64,000 bases of DNA from Pomphorhynchus laevis (taxonomy: Eukaryota > Acanthocephala > Palaeacanthocephala > Echinorhynchida > Pomphorhynchidae), in assembly GCA_012934845.2 (NCBI GenBank), contig WNNJ02000543.1:62001-126000 (forward strand), in the 5' to 3' direction. Below, piece by piece: positions 45,620 through 57,829 of the stretch. The notes under the pieces are model-generated. The model was not told the origin of the DNA. It saw only the letters and a list, made by a program, of their open reading frames with translations, and made no database searches. Made by a program: the position numbers and the translations under genes. Position 1 is the first letter of the stretch. Every line of letters begins with the position of its first letter.

Positions 45620-46618
45620 ATTTAATCAGCTAACTGAGTCTACGTATTGATTATAATTACAAAATAAACAAAGCATAAAAATGCTAAATCAAAATTTAAT
45701 AATTAAATAATAAAATTGATAATTGTTTTTAGATTTTCTATAATTTAAATCAAGTTAAAATATGAAATTTAAAATAAACGTCATTTTTATGAATTGACTA
45801 ATAAATAACAGACGTTGTATCAGAATAAGAATTAGAGGTCATCAGGAGGAACTGATATGCTATCAGGTTTCGACCCCTAACTCCTCTACACAACATAGCG
45901 GCAGGGCTAAATACATGCTAATGATGTATTTTCTATGATAAAACTATCTAGTATCTTATTCTAATACAAAGTATATTATTTATTATCCATCCATAAAAAT
46001 TTGGCACTTAAGAGTTTAAATTTATTCTTTATGTGAAATTGAGTAATAACATCGCACCATATCAAATCAGCTAACTGAGTCTACGTATTTAATATAATTA
46101 TAAACTAAACAAAACATAATAATGCTAAATCAAAATGTAATAATTAAATAATAAAATAAATATTTGTTTTTAGATTTTTTATAATTTATATCATGTTAAA
46201 TTAAAAATTGAAATTTAAAATAAAAGTTATTTTTATGAATGGACGAATAAATAACAAACGTTGTATTGAATAATAATTAGAGGTCATCGGGAGGAACTGC
46301 TATTATATCAGGTTTCGGCCCTTAACATAGCAGCGGCGCCAAATACGTGATAAGGACGTATTTCCTATAATGACATTTGATCGTATAGTATCTGATTCTA
46401 ATACAAAGTATATTATTTATTATCCATTTATAAAAATTTTCCGCTAATGATTTTAAATTTATTTTTTATATTATTGTGTTGATTTATATATTTTACTATT
46501 TTCTGTTTAATGTTATTTTTATAGTAACCTAGTTTAAAATATGTATCTATTAAATTATTTAAATGATTTTGAAGAAAGCCAATATCATTACATATTGTTG
46601 CAATTCTTCAATTCTTAA
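45620..46618 (-). repeat. Tandem pair of Naiad 3' tails (minus)
   Basis: The first tail runs 45628-46040 and the second 46065-46618 with the last RT codons (QNHLNNLIDTYF). The second belongs to the rare subfamily with GGCGCC and a shortened loop, otherwise seen only at 42165-42510 on the plus strand. The two copies are near-perfect reverse complements over at least 250 bases. Confidence 0.75.
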
Positions 46619-46832
46619 ATTCAGAATATGCTTTCTTGTCTTTCGTAATTGATGAGCTCTAACCTGTTAAAGCAATGAAATCATCCCACGAAATATTGTT
46701 GAGATTCAAATGAAACAATTGTCTATGCACAATATCAGTTTCAAAAAGCACTTTGATAGGAAAAACAGTGCGCTTCCAATCATCATTTTACATCAAAACG
46801 CTCAAAACTAGTTTAAACTGCAAGACACTCAA

Positions 46833-48020
46833 ATGTTCCCGGGGAACAACGGACTTACTCTGGATTGCAACAAGGAAGTCAAGGTACTTTCAATAGTTAA
46901 TTCTGGTTCAACTGAGCAAGTAAGTGACTTTTCGATTGTTGATTCTGAAAAAGGGGAACTTCCCCCTATACAAAAGCTACATAATCTGGCATTTATTACT
47001 TCGAGCAAGCCAGTGGAAAAACATCATTTATTCAATATATTTTTGAGAAACTTTGTGCTTGACTACCTTCGGAGGGTAGTATTTAACAATTTAAAAATTC
47101 TAACTAATTCTATAAGAGTCTCATTCGCCACTCACGACCTGATGAGGGCATACCAGAAATACTTTTAAAATTTTTTGTCCCAATTAGGGACTCTAGATCT
47201 CAAGCCAATTCAGGCAACACTAAAAATGAATAACTTTCCCTCATTTTTGGAATCTGCTGATTTGGAACAGCTTAAGAAGATTTTCAAACTATCCTCTGTC
47301 AGACCTCTACGTTCCAAATCGGGTGAGGCTCTACCTGTGGCTTTTGCCACGTGCGACCTTGATAATGGTCATATTCTATGTTCAAATTCCTTAAACCCTT
47401 TTATGGGTTACAATATTCGATTTACGTTGATTGAATCCAATAGCTGGACTTTTCCGCATTGTAACTGTTGCCATAAGTGGGGGCATTGGGCCTCCACTTG
47501 CAAGGAAGAAAAAAGATGTGGGGTGTGCTCGAATACTATGTGTTCCTCCCTGCTGAGTGATGACAGATGTGTCGTTAATCCTCATTGCAACAATTGTGGC
47601 GGAGACCACCCTGCGTGGTCCCGTCGTTGTCGCTTATTCAAAGAATATAGGAACCGACACATTTCCGCTTCACCATCAAACAAGACTTTTTCCAAAGTTA
47701 CTTCTGATTCAAACACTATTGACAGAATGTCCAATAAAGATATTCTTTATCTCTTAGATACTACTAAGAAAACAATTCTCTCTCAAATTCAGCAAATGAT
47801 GGCACCCCTGCTGGGAGCGTTCCTTGCAGCTCCTTCGATTCCGGCAGCTGCCGATATTCCGAAATCCAAGAAGAGGGGAGCTTCCGCCCGGACCGTCCCA
47901 CCTATTAAGATTGGTAAGCTCCTTTATGGCCTGGGAGATGAAGATATTGCCCAGGGAGGACTAACCCATGATAGAGCTAGTGGTGGGAAGGGCAACCCTC
48001 CCACTCCTGGCTCTGTCTAG
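46833..48020 (+). CDS. LINE ORF1, Gag-like nucleic-acid-binding protein (one in-frame stop)
   Basis: Binds element RNA in the ribonucleoprotein particle, by analogy with I/Jockey ORF1. One frame runs from the ATG at 46833 to 48020, interrupted only by a TAA at 47166-47168 after MRAYQKYF. The N-terminal part is mixed charge. The middle has IRFTLIESNSWTFPHCNCCH. Two CCHC-type zinc knuckles follow (CCHKWGHWASTC, and HCNNCGGDHPAWSRRC at about codons 250-265). The C-terminus is basic with a proline/alanine-rich segment (KSKKRGASARTVPPIK). The stop may have arisen after insertion. Confidence 0.75.
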
Positions 48021-48053
48021 GTTGGCTTCTCCCGTTCCAACTAATCTATCACA

Positions 48054-50569
48054 ATGGTGAGTAAGCCCGAGCCTTTTTCACTGAATATTCTTCAGTGGAA
48101 TTCGGGAGGTGCTTCTGCCCTTAGGCTTCTATCTGGTAGAGACGCGGATGTTATAGTCCTTCAGGAGACGCGGTCTATCCGTCTCCCCCAGGACATTACT
48201 CGATTTATCCCTAAGCACATTTATTCCCACTATACTCCGTATATAACCCCTCCTCACTCCTCTTCTTCTCAAGGACTCTTGACCTTAGTTAAATGCTCCT
48301 TAAGATCCTCCCTCATTTTGAACTACTCGTGTCCTGCCCTGTCTTGTTTAGTTATAACACTCGTCAAGAACGGTAAACGCCTCAGTCTAGCCAACGTCTA
48401 TATTCGTCCAGGAGAGATTCACAAGAACCGTGATCTCCTGGATGGGATAATTGATGGCGGCTATGACATGGTACTAGGTGATTTCAACGACAGAACTGGT
48501 CGTTGGATTAATGCAGCACTCCGCAGAGCCAGGAACGGTTATCTTATTCATAAACCACCCTCACCCTCCTTTCATTGCACATCAACGAATTCACTCCTCG
48601 AGTTATTATTGCTCCATGAGAAGTGGTTGCTTAAACCCTTCTGCACGGAGCAATCGCGGCAACATCTGTCCACCTCTCATGACCTGATTCGTTGGCGGAT
48701 AGAAGAGGATTCTCTGCTTCGTAGAAGATTCCACTTTGATCCCATCAGAGTGGCTTTCTTCCAAGCAGCTATCCAACGCTTCCCCCGAATTGGCAATGAG
48801 AGTTTAACCAAATTTAATTCCTATCTCTCTTCGCAAGCCACCGCGTTATTATCGACTACCTATAAAGGTCGCATTTTCAGTCCCACTCCGACAAAACTCA
48901 GGGTCCTGGCCAAACTGCTGCATCTCCCTGACCTCTCTTCTTCTGCCAAACAGACGCTCTCGAAAGAATACTGGCGTACCAGATACTGGTTCCAGCTGAG
49001 TAAGGATAAGTCGAGCATTGCTCGTCTTAACCCTTCTCAGTCTTCCTTCTGGAAGATATTCAAGAAGGAGAAGTTTGTTTGTTGGAAGGATAGAGCATCT
49101 GGGTGGATCGGAAGTATTGGTCTTGATAGAGTTTTTGAGGAGTCTTTATCCCTACACAACTATGGAGCCACTCAATCACCGCAACCAATCCCGCCTTGGG
49201 GGACTTCAGGAGTAGAGATATTTCTGTTCCAGATATACTCAATGCCTGGGGGCCTCTTCCGGGCACCTCCAAAACCGTCGCTCCACTCTCTTCTCGTGTC
49301 TGTCAGCTTTTGACAGGCTGATCAAAGAAGGGAGGTGGCCATCACAATCCTACTAGCCACCCCATCCGATGTGGCCGGCATCAACGTTAGCCGTAGAATT
49401 TTTATTCCTAAAAAATATCCGGTCTCATGTCCGAAAGACCTGCGGCCCATTTCGATTCAGAATTCCCTCATATCGATCTACGAAAAAGCGCTTGCGCGTA
49501 GAATCCGCGATCATTTAAGTAGGCGTAACTTAATCCCACCTGGTTTCCATGGGTTCGTCAAAGGTCGCTCGGTCCATTCAGCAGTAGGTGAAGTGCATCA
49601 GTTCTGTCGGGAGAATAGCCATCAACTTGCTGTGGCTGTTTTCCTTGACTTTTCTGCTGCATTTGACCGCATCTCCATACTTTTTGTTATCTCTTCTCTC
49701 AGGTCCCTCGGGTTGCCTGCGAGAATTGTTAACAGGGTGGAGGTACTGTTGTACACCAAGCGATTTTATTACGAAGACGACCCTGATGCGCGTCAGTTCT
49801 ACCCTATTACGGGTGTGCCTCAAGGTTCCCCTCTTTCTCCTATCTTGTATCTTGCTGCACCCATAAATCTCTTTAAAATATTTAAACAGCGTTATCAACG
49901 TCTAGTGGTGTACGCTGATGACACCACAGCCCTGTTCTCTGGACGCAGGTGTAAGGACGTAGTCTCTAACATCAGCCGTTTCTTTTTAAGATTAAAAGAC
50001 CAGTTACCCAGGTCCAATCTTACTCTAAACTCCTCCAAATCGCAGGTGGTTGTCTTTCATGGCTCCCCTGCGACGAAGAAAAAGCTTAAGAGACTAGCAC
50101 TCTATGCTCTAGCTTCCTTATTTGCCTCTGATCCACTCCCTACCTTCACAAGTCGAGTAAAATACCTGGGGTTCACCGTTTCGGTGAACTGGTCGGCGAA
50201 AGCTGACCTGGATAGACTTAAACGTGTCCTGAAGAGAGCTAGTTGGGCTCTGAAACGGGCCCAGCATCTGTCGTTGAAAGGGAAAACTCAGGTGCGCCTC
50301 TGGGGCACCTGGGCTATCTCGGGATTAGTCTTCTTCTCCAGAGGACGTCCCCCAGAGCAAAGACTAAGGTTTCTTAAGCTCCTCATCTCTCGCTTACCCA
50401 ACATAGTCCGCGCCGACTGGTCTCTTCGGGAGGTGAAAGATCCCGGGTCGTTCAGTCGGAAAGCGGCGTGTTGGATTGGTTGGAGGGCTTAGATCCCTAT
50501 GGATTTGAGGCCGTAATTACTGGGAAGAAAGAAGTAGACACAGTTACGAAGTTGTTGGCTGTTTTTTGA
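48054..50569 (+). CDS. LINE ORF2, endonuclease and reverse transcriptase (frameshifted)
   Basis: Starts 33 bases after ORF1. The endonuclease has LQWNSGGASALRLL, VIVLQETRSIRL (catalytic Glu), VYIRPGEI, MVLGDFNDRTG (Asp, Asn) and STSHDLIRW (SxHD-type end). The RT starts near 49340 and has PKDLRPISIQNSLISIYEKA, AVFLDFSAAFDRI (motif A), TGVPQGSPLSPILYL (motif B), VVYADDTTALF (motif C) and FTSRVKYLGFTV. The frame is lost at about 49195 and recovered by about 49340, with further slippage near 50455; the last frame ends at 50567-50569. No RNase H domain is seen. The copy is therefore not functional as it stands, though nearly intact. Confidence 0.75.
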
Positions 50570-52672
50570 TTTTGACTTTGTACTAACTGACTTGACCGAC
50601 TTGCATGTTGTTTGATTATTAGTAAAGTCTTTATTATTATTATAGTTTCAAAAAGTGCATGCAATTCATTAAACAGATGATACAAATACAACAATTTCGG
50701 AACGAGGTCGAAAACAAAAAATGGAACTTTAATTACTTCGTTCCATACTAATCGGAAAGTTTGTATTTACAAGATACGGAAAATGTTATCACAATTATGA
50801 ACTTCTAGCAAAACTAACTACTCTATAAAAACTCTAACAGTGTACATTGTTGAAGACATTATTGATACCCAAGAAAAAATTTTGATGCCAGTTAACCAAT
50901 TTACGAGCGACCATTTCGTCACCGTTTCGAAAATATTTTTCATTTTTATTAAATCCCTCCATACACAGAAGGAATTTTCAACGAATGTTAAACTTAATTT
51001 AGAAAAAATTAAACTTTTCTAAATTAGGGTTTTAATTTTTCATTTTTAAAAGTAAGCTAGGATGTTTACACTATAAAATGTAAAATGCTTCACTTGATCA
51101 TATTTATAAAACCAGGTATTGATCAAAAGTAAGGTCGCGTAGCGCCTGAAGTAAAGATTTTAGATTATTAGCGATCTTCTTTCATATTACGACAGACTTA
51201 AATAGAGCTGACTTTGTTCAAATGCTGATAGATGACCCGAAGTACGTTTAGTCTGATTCAACTAAACTGAAAACTGTAAAACAATTTACAGTTTTACAAT
51301 TTACAGTTTTACAATTACAGTTTGCAGCTGTTTTACTGCTGAAAACTGTAAAACAATGTTAAAACAATGCCGTAATCATATCATCTAACTGAGTCTACGT
51401 ATTTTATAAACTTTATATATTAAAAATAAAGATAAATAATTATTAATAATAAATAATAATATAAGATTTTATACAATTGACATTTATATAACGAAAATAT
51501 TTAATCAAAATTAAGAATAAAATTTAATTTTTTATGAATATAAAAAATAACAAATAAGAGACGATTTATCAGAATAAGAATTAGGGATCATCAAGAGGAA
51601 CTGTTATCGGTTTACGGCCCACATTTTTAAAAGAAACCTATTTTATGTTCATGCTTTTGTATGAGTATTCATGTATATCAAATAATATTAAATGTAATAT
51701 TAATAAAAAAGAATGTATTGGAATAAGGATTAGGGGCCATAAGAAAAACTGCTAAGTTATTTAGTTACTGCCTTTATTTCTCGACCTAATTGATAAAAAC
51801 TACTTCCATCGGAACACCTTCAATTTTTATTTTTAATTTAATATTTCAATTTATCAAAATATTTAAGAATTATATTAATTCAATTTTAATATGTATATTT
51901 ACTTTATGGTTTTATTTTTGTAAGAGATGCTTTATGGTTATTATAACATATATATGTATATCTTTTTCCGAATATAAGATTAATTAATTTTACTAACGCT
52001 TCTTTAATATCTACTAAATCTAGATTTGTATAAAGAGTACTAAAATCGTATGTATTTATATTTTGAAAATTTATTCCTTTTGTCTGTTCTAAAAATTCTT
52101 TTGTAGAATTAATACTGAAATAGTGTTTTATACCAGTATTAATTTCAATTACATTACAATATTTTTTGAAATGTGCTTTAATTGCTTAAAATATTTTATT
52201 CATACAAACTGAGAGTGGTTTTAATGTATATTTAAAAGTATGAACCTAGGTTTCAAACTACGCATGAACCTAGGTTTTATTTAATTTTTATGTAATTTTG
52301 GATTCCAATATAATATAGGTATAGTTTTATTATCTGATTCAACCTTTATACCCTTTTTATCCATTATAGAACAGTGACTTGTAATAATTGTTTCTAAACT
52401 TAACTCACTACCTTCATATGTTGGATTTACATTTAAATCATTAGAATTAACCTCTTTTATTAGTATATCATAATAAAGCATTTTGCATATGAAGACAAAG
52501 TTATTACTAGCTTTATTAATAGTTGTTATTTTATAGTTATGCTTTAATTTAGTAAGTTCCGTATACATATCTTTATTAATTTGATCTTTCCTTTTATAAT
52601 TGTTTGTTATTTTCATTTTATTTTTAACTTTATCAAATATATAATCTTTCCAAATGTTAATCTTAGATATAT

Positions 52673-53803
52673 TCGAGCTTTCACTATTAATCAGCTTACT
52701 AAAGTAATCATTTAAGTTATATAACGAATTGTAAATTTTATTTTTATTGTTTTTTGACTTGTTAAATCTTTTGGTTATTAAAACTTACAATATAAAGATA
52801 TAAATTAAAGATTTCAGTTTAAGATTTTCGTTTCCGCTTATTTCGCTCGCGGAAAATCTTGTCTACCAGGATTAATATTATTACTATTAATATTAGTATA
52901 CTGACTTACCTACTGAACTTACTGATTACAAACTTACTGAATTTTGCTACAAACTTTCTGATTACAAACGATTTTCTCGCGGATATCTCTCAAATGATAT
53001 TTCACACATTTATGAAGAGGTCATAAATGACCTCTTCAAAGAGGTCATAATGACCTCTTCATCGAGCTTTCACTATTAATCAGCTTACTAAAGTAATCAT
53101 TTAAGTTATATAACGAATTGTAAATTTTATTTTTATTGTTTTTTGACTTGTTAAATCTTTTGGTTATTAAAACTTACAATATAAAGATATAAATTAAAGA
53201 TTTCAGTTTAAGATTTTCGTTTCCGCTTATTTCGCTCGCGGAAAATCTTGTCTACCAGGATTAATATTATTACTATTAATATTAGTATACTGACTTACTT
53301 ACTGAACTTACTGGTTACAAACTTACTGAATTTTGTTACAAACTTTCTGATTACAAACGATTTTCTCGCGGATATCTCTCAAATGATATTTCACACATTT
53401 ATGAAGAGGTCATAAATGACCTCTTCAAAGAGGTCATAATGACCTCTTCATCGAGCTTTCACTATTAATCAGCTTACTAAAGTAATCATTTAAGTTATAT
53501 AACGAATTGTAAATTTTATTTTTATTGTTTTTTGACTTGTTAAATCTTTTGGTTATTAAAACTTACAATATAAAGATATAAATTAAAGATTTCAGTTTAA
53601 GATTTTCGTTTCCGCTTATTTCGCTCGCGGAAAATCTTGTCTACCAGGATTAATATTATTACTATTAATATTAGTATACTGACTTACTTACTGAACTTAC
53701 TGGTTACAAACTTACTGAATTTTGTTACAAACTTTCTGATTACAAACGATTTTCTCGCGGATATCTCTCAAATGATATTTCACACATTTATGAAGAGGTC
53801 ATA
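52673..53803. repeat. 389-bp unit in 2.9 tandem copies
   Basis: Units begin at 52673, 53062 and 53451 (TCGAGCTTTCACTATTAATC), a period of exactly 389. Units 2 and 3 appear identical; unit 1 differs at about three sites (for instance CTTACCTACTG against CTTACTTACTG). About 72 bases of each unit are Naiad RT sequence; the rest is new and contains a hairpin (GATTTTC...GAAAATC) and four alternating GAAGAGGTCAT/ATGACCTCTTC words. The third unit is cut where the LINE at 53.8 kb starts. Confidence 0.9.
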
Positions 53804-53804
53804 T

Positions 53805-56600
53805 ATTGGATCCCAAATCTGTTTAACTTTCCCCAATGCAACGCAATCAAAAACTACGTAAGATTGACGAGCGAGATACCAAGAGAATTTAATACTTCCG
53901 AGAAAAGAAATTACAACACTTTAAAAAAATTAACTGTATTATTTCAAATAGTACTGCAACGAATAGATACTAGGAAGATTAGTTACATCAGAAAGACAAT
54001 CGAAAGGCGAATTGAAATGTGGCACGAAGGGAACCTGGATGAAATCATCACGGAAGCGAGATATCATCAGGCGAAGAGATTAGTCCAAATGAATGGTCTC
54101 ACATTTAAACTAGGAAAAGATGCGCCAAGAGTGGCTAAGTTTACAAGAATGGGCTGGATTGGAAAAGCAAGTAGACTACTGATGAATGAGAACTCGGAAG
54201 CTAGCCTCGTATCTATCGATCACATAATTGGGGAAACTACTGTGCGCGAAAAATTAGCATCCCTTCATCTAAGGGGGAACATGTACATACAGAGTGTTTG
54301 CTACGAGCGCCATTGCACAATTGTGTACAACACCACGAATCAAAATTCCATGAACTGAATGCCGAAGACATAATACGTACAGCGAGATCTGTGCGAGGTT
54401 TAGCTGGCCCATCAGGCGCTAATGCAATCTTATGCAATCAATGCTCACGCAATTTGACCAAGAATCTCAAGTGTCGACAGGTCAACTACGTGAATTTACC
54501 ATATCAATTTCAACCCAACCCATTAAACCTGAACACCTCAAAGCATATCTAGTGAGCAGATTAATTCCTCTTGACAAAGGACCCGGTGTAAGACCAATCG
54601 GTGTAGGCGAGGTGCTTAGGCGTGTTGTAGGGAAGATGATAATGCGAGTAGTACGAATAGACCTAACTGATGTATGCGGACAAATTCAACTTTGCGCAGG
54701 GCAACGTAGCGGTACCGAGGCGGCGGTTCACTCAATTAGACATGAATTCGAGAAGTCTGTTAACAACTGTGTGCAACTGCTAGATGCAAGTAATGCATTT
54801 AATTGCATAAACAGAAAACTGGCTCTGGAGTATATGAACTATATATGTCCATTATTGTCACAAATGTTGCATAACTGATTTGATGAACCCTCAGTTCTTA
54901 CGGTCCATGGTGAAACATGGTTATCGTCTGAGGGGTTCACGCAGGGAGTCCCTTGTCTCCATGCCAGCTTTCCTGCCGCTTCACTACCATTAATCATAAG
55001 TCCTCGAGAGCATACGCCTGAAATAGCACATTGATGGTATGCAGACGATGGAGTATGTGTTGGCTCACTTGAAAATATTAAGAGATTGTAGAATAAAGTG
55101 CTAAAAATTGGACCAACGTATGTATTCAGTGTAAACTCAGAGAAATGCATTATTGTAGCACAATAAGACATATCACAAGAACAGCTATCAATGTTCAAAG
55201 ATACATCATTGAAAATAAAAACAGATGGATTCACGTTTCTGGGTAGCTATATAGGGGATAAAAAATTTATTAATGAGAAGATTAAGGATAAGTGTGTTCG
55301 GTGGACAGAAGTAAACCTTACTTACGCTACCTTACATACGCTAGTAAGTAAGGTAGCTGCGTTTGATCCGCATTCCGCTTTAAAACTACTAACCAAATCA
55401 ATTCAGCAACAATGGAGATACATAAATCGCACTTGCCAAATTTCACCGTTGGGATTTTAGCAACTGAAAAGAAAATTATTCGAAAAATTATTGCCAGACA
55501 TTCTGAATTTTACGGGCATTAATGAGGAAATGCGACGGATCAGCAAACTTCCGTTAAAAAATGGTGGACTCGGAATAATAGATCCCGCATGTCTAGTAGA
55601 TTTTGAGTTTGAAAATTCACTTATGGTTGTATTACCTCTATTCAATGGAGTTATGGATGATTAACTTCGAAACAAACAACAACAAATCGAAAAAGGCATT
55701 TGAACTAAAAGAGAAAAGAGTGTTCTCGATGACAAGATAAAACTTATATGGGAGTCGAACAGAAATTTAAAAAACATGTTCTCAAATGCGAGTTCTACGG
55801 GAGCTTCATCGTGGCTAAGTCCTGCACGTCCGAGAACAAAGCCGGCATTATCAAAACACCGACTTCCAGGACGCCATAGCGGTGATATACGATCGAAATA
55901 TAAAGGGTTTTACAAGATCATGTTCTTGTGGGGCACAACTCACGATCTCTAATGCATTGTCTTGTAAAGCAAACGGTATTACCACAATTCGTTGAAAATG
56001 TAATGCGAGACACAATATCAGCTGAAATTCGAAAAATCGGTAAACTCGTAACTGTTGAACCGATTCTATCACAGGTAAATGATTCAATCATCTTCGAATC
56101 ACAGTCAACGACAAGAGAGAAACGCTAGAGCAGATATCGATTTTAACGGATTAACAGGTAGTGCAACGGAGCGGTCGTTTATCGACATATGTATATTCAA
56201 TTGTCATGCGCCGTCATACTGCCTGAGGCCTTCTTTGGATTATTTCAAATATCATAAAAATAGAAAACTTCAGAAATATGCTGAACGTATCACACGGGTT
56301 GAACGGGGAAGCTTCAATCCAATGGTGTACTCTGCAGTTGGTGGGATTGGTGCATACACTAATCAGATAATGCAGACCATAGCAAAATGTAGATCCTCAA
56401 GATCACATCTAGACTACAATGATTGCATTGGTCAATTGAGACAAGATGTGTCGATTCAAATAGCAAAATGTGCCTCAATGGATTTGAGAATGCGGACAAA
56501 AGCCGAACATATCTTTTGCAGCAACGACAATAACATTTGCTCGTATGCGTAATGCGTCTGCTCTTAAACATGCGGAAGGTGTTCTGCAAAATTTTGATAA
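53805..56600 (+). mobile_element. RLE-type LINE, long copy (lineage 1), inserted in Naiad
   Basis: Plus-strand order: N-terminal region (53864-54358; ERRIEMWHEGNLDEIITEAR, KASRLLMNENSEA); RT start (54530-54880; LIPLDKGPGVRPIGVGEVLR, CAGQRSGTEAAVHSIR, DASNAFNCINRKLAL); motif B and C region (54880-55100; GFTQGVP, WYADDGVCVGS); thumb (55190-55460; GFTFLGSYIGDKKFINEKIK, DPHSALKLL); LPLKNGGLGIIDP at 55550; and the nuclease-like domain (55900-56552; RNARADIDFNGLTGS, FIDICIFNCHAPSYC, CIGQLRQDVSIQIAK). The motif-B box has GVP where the other copy has GDP. It is multiply frameshifted. The Cys-rich N-terminus seen at 26.3 kb is absent or lies in the tandem-repeat region. Confidence 0.7.
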
Positions 56601-57175
56601 GAATAGCATGATGCTATGGATCTTTAGTAACAAATTGTGACAGTTATTATACTTTTAATAATATCTTTTTTTTCTCAAAAAAATTGAAATATATTTATAC
56701 ACTTTTAATAGCATTTTCCTTAATTCATTGTTTTCAATAAATTCTAGATTGTGAGTGCATATATGTTCATTTATTTTATCAAAATCAAGACTTTTACAAT
56801 TGCATTCTGTTTCCATTATGTTTCTAATATTATCGTTACATATTGATTTTAATTCTTTATTATAATTACAAATTTTTCGTCCTAATGGTGGTAAGAGTTT
56901 ATACCTTATTTTAGGAATATATTTACTTAAATCTGACCCTATTATTTCTATACCTTTTAGAATTATTTAAAAATCCGGCTATATTTATGTTATCTATGCA
57001 GTTATTAATGAAGTTTATGGTTAATGTATATTTTCGATTGTTATTATTAACATTTATTGTCCGATTATAGTATTTTATATTACAATAACTGTCTATTATA
57101 CACTTAACCTATCATAATCGTTAATAAATGAATGATTTATTGAACAAATGGTATCTTTAGAAAAACTTCTTATAT

Positions 57176-57819
57176 TTACATTTTTAGTCTTTTGTCTCTT
57201 AAAAGTTGTTTTAAAATTATTTTTTTTAAATTTTTATTTCTATTTGTCTTATTTCTTTTATTAACATGACTTCTTGGTTTGCGTTTAACCGGATTATTAT
57301 AATATAGTTGTTTATTATGTATTATACTACTTCTGCCAATTCCTTGTACCACGTCATTCAATCCTAATGGGTACATGGAATTAAGCGTTTTAATCCAAAA
57401 ATCTTCTTTTTCTAATAGTTTTTGATTTAATATTGAAATGTTTTCTTTGATAATATGTTCTAAAATAAATAATTTACAGTTTTTAATATCATGTCCTATT
57501 AATCTCATATGTTTATGAAATATAGTTTGACTATTATGCTGTATATTATATATGTGTTGCCTAAACCTAGTTTTTAACATTTGATATGTTTTCCTATATA
57601 TTGCAATCCACATGTGCATTGTATTAGATACACTACACCTGTGGTATTGCAGTTACAATTATTATTAATATTTAATGAAAAACATTTGTTTGTCGTATTA
57701 CTTACGATACAATTATTATTTATAACATCACAAACTATACATTTTTTTCTGTTACATTTAAAAGATCTAAAATTGAAATCATTAGTACTTACGTATTTTT
57801 CCAATATGGTTGAGTACAT
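57176..57819 (-). pseudogene. Naiad GIY-YIG endonuclease domain (frame-broken)
   Basis: The nuclease that nicks target DNA for the PLE. From the ATG at 57819: a Cys-rich head (FKCNRKKCIVCDVINNNC), CNCNTTGVVYLIQC, then TCGLQYIGK; the next frame (57619-57176) continues with LKTRFRQHIYNIQHNS, CKLFILEHI and EKEDFWIKTLNSMYPLGLND, and a basic linker KRKPRSHVNKRNKTNRNK. The VVY, YIG, Arg and Glu positions of the family are all present, as are paired cysteines. The reading frame shifts once inside the domain. The domain lies upstream of the RT, unlike in canonical Penelope, where it follows it. Confidence 0.75.
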
Positions 57820-57829
57820 GTAACTTTTA

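Larger units (their letters stand above)
46738..50655 (+). mobile_element. Two-ORF LINE (I/Jockey-like), near complete, 12-bp target duplication
   Basis: AGTTTCAAAAAG occurs at 46738-46749 and 50644-50655 and brackets a 3.9-kb element (46750-50643). A leader of about 83 bp precedes ORF1 (46833-48020). ORF2 (48054-50569) holds an apurinic-type endonuclease and an RT. A 3' end with AGTCTTTATTATTATTAT closes it. The GC content is clearly higher than that of the surroundings. Tail type, zinc knuckles in ORF1 and lack of RNase H suggest the I/Jockey group; the clade is not certain. Few breaks are visible, so the insertion is fairly recent. Confidence 0.8.
46671..50755 (-). pseudogene. Host coding exon split by a LINE
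   Basis: Joining the two sides of the LINE at its 12-bp target duplication gives one open frame on the minus strand. It starts after an AG at about 50755 and reads VWNEVIKVPFFVFDLVPKLL, YLYHLFNELHALFETD, IVHRQLFHLNLNNISWDDF, ending IALT before a GTTAGA donor at about 46671. The composition is coding-like, with hydrophobic helices; the family is not recognised. The LINE insertion would destroy the exon unless it is skipped or the gene was already dead. The exon is inferred from an open frame and splice borders only. Confidence 0.4.

Noticed and set aside
50842-51022. Plus-strand exon reading VYIVEDIIDTQEKILMPVNQ
   Set aside because: The opposite strand is also open over the same bases and no partner exon or phase could be established.
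52673-53803. CRISPR-like array
   Set aside because: Units are 389 bp with no spacer pattern, and the genome is eukaryotic; it is a simple tandem duplication.
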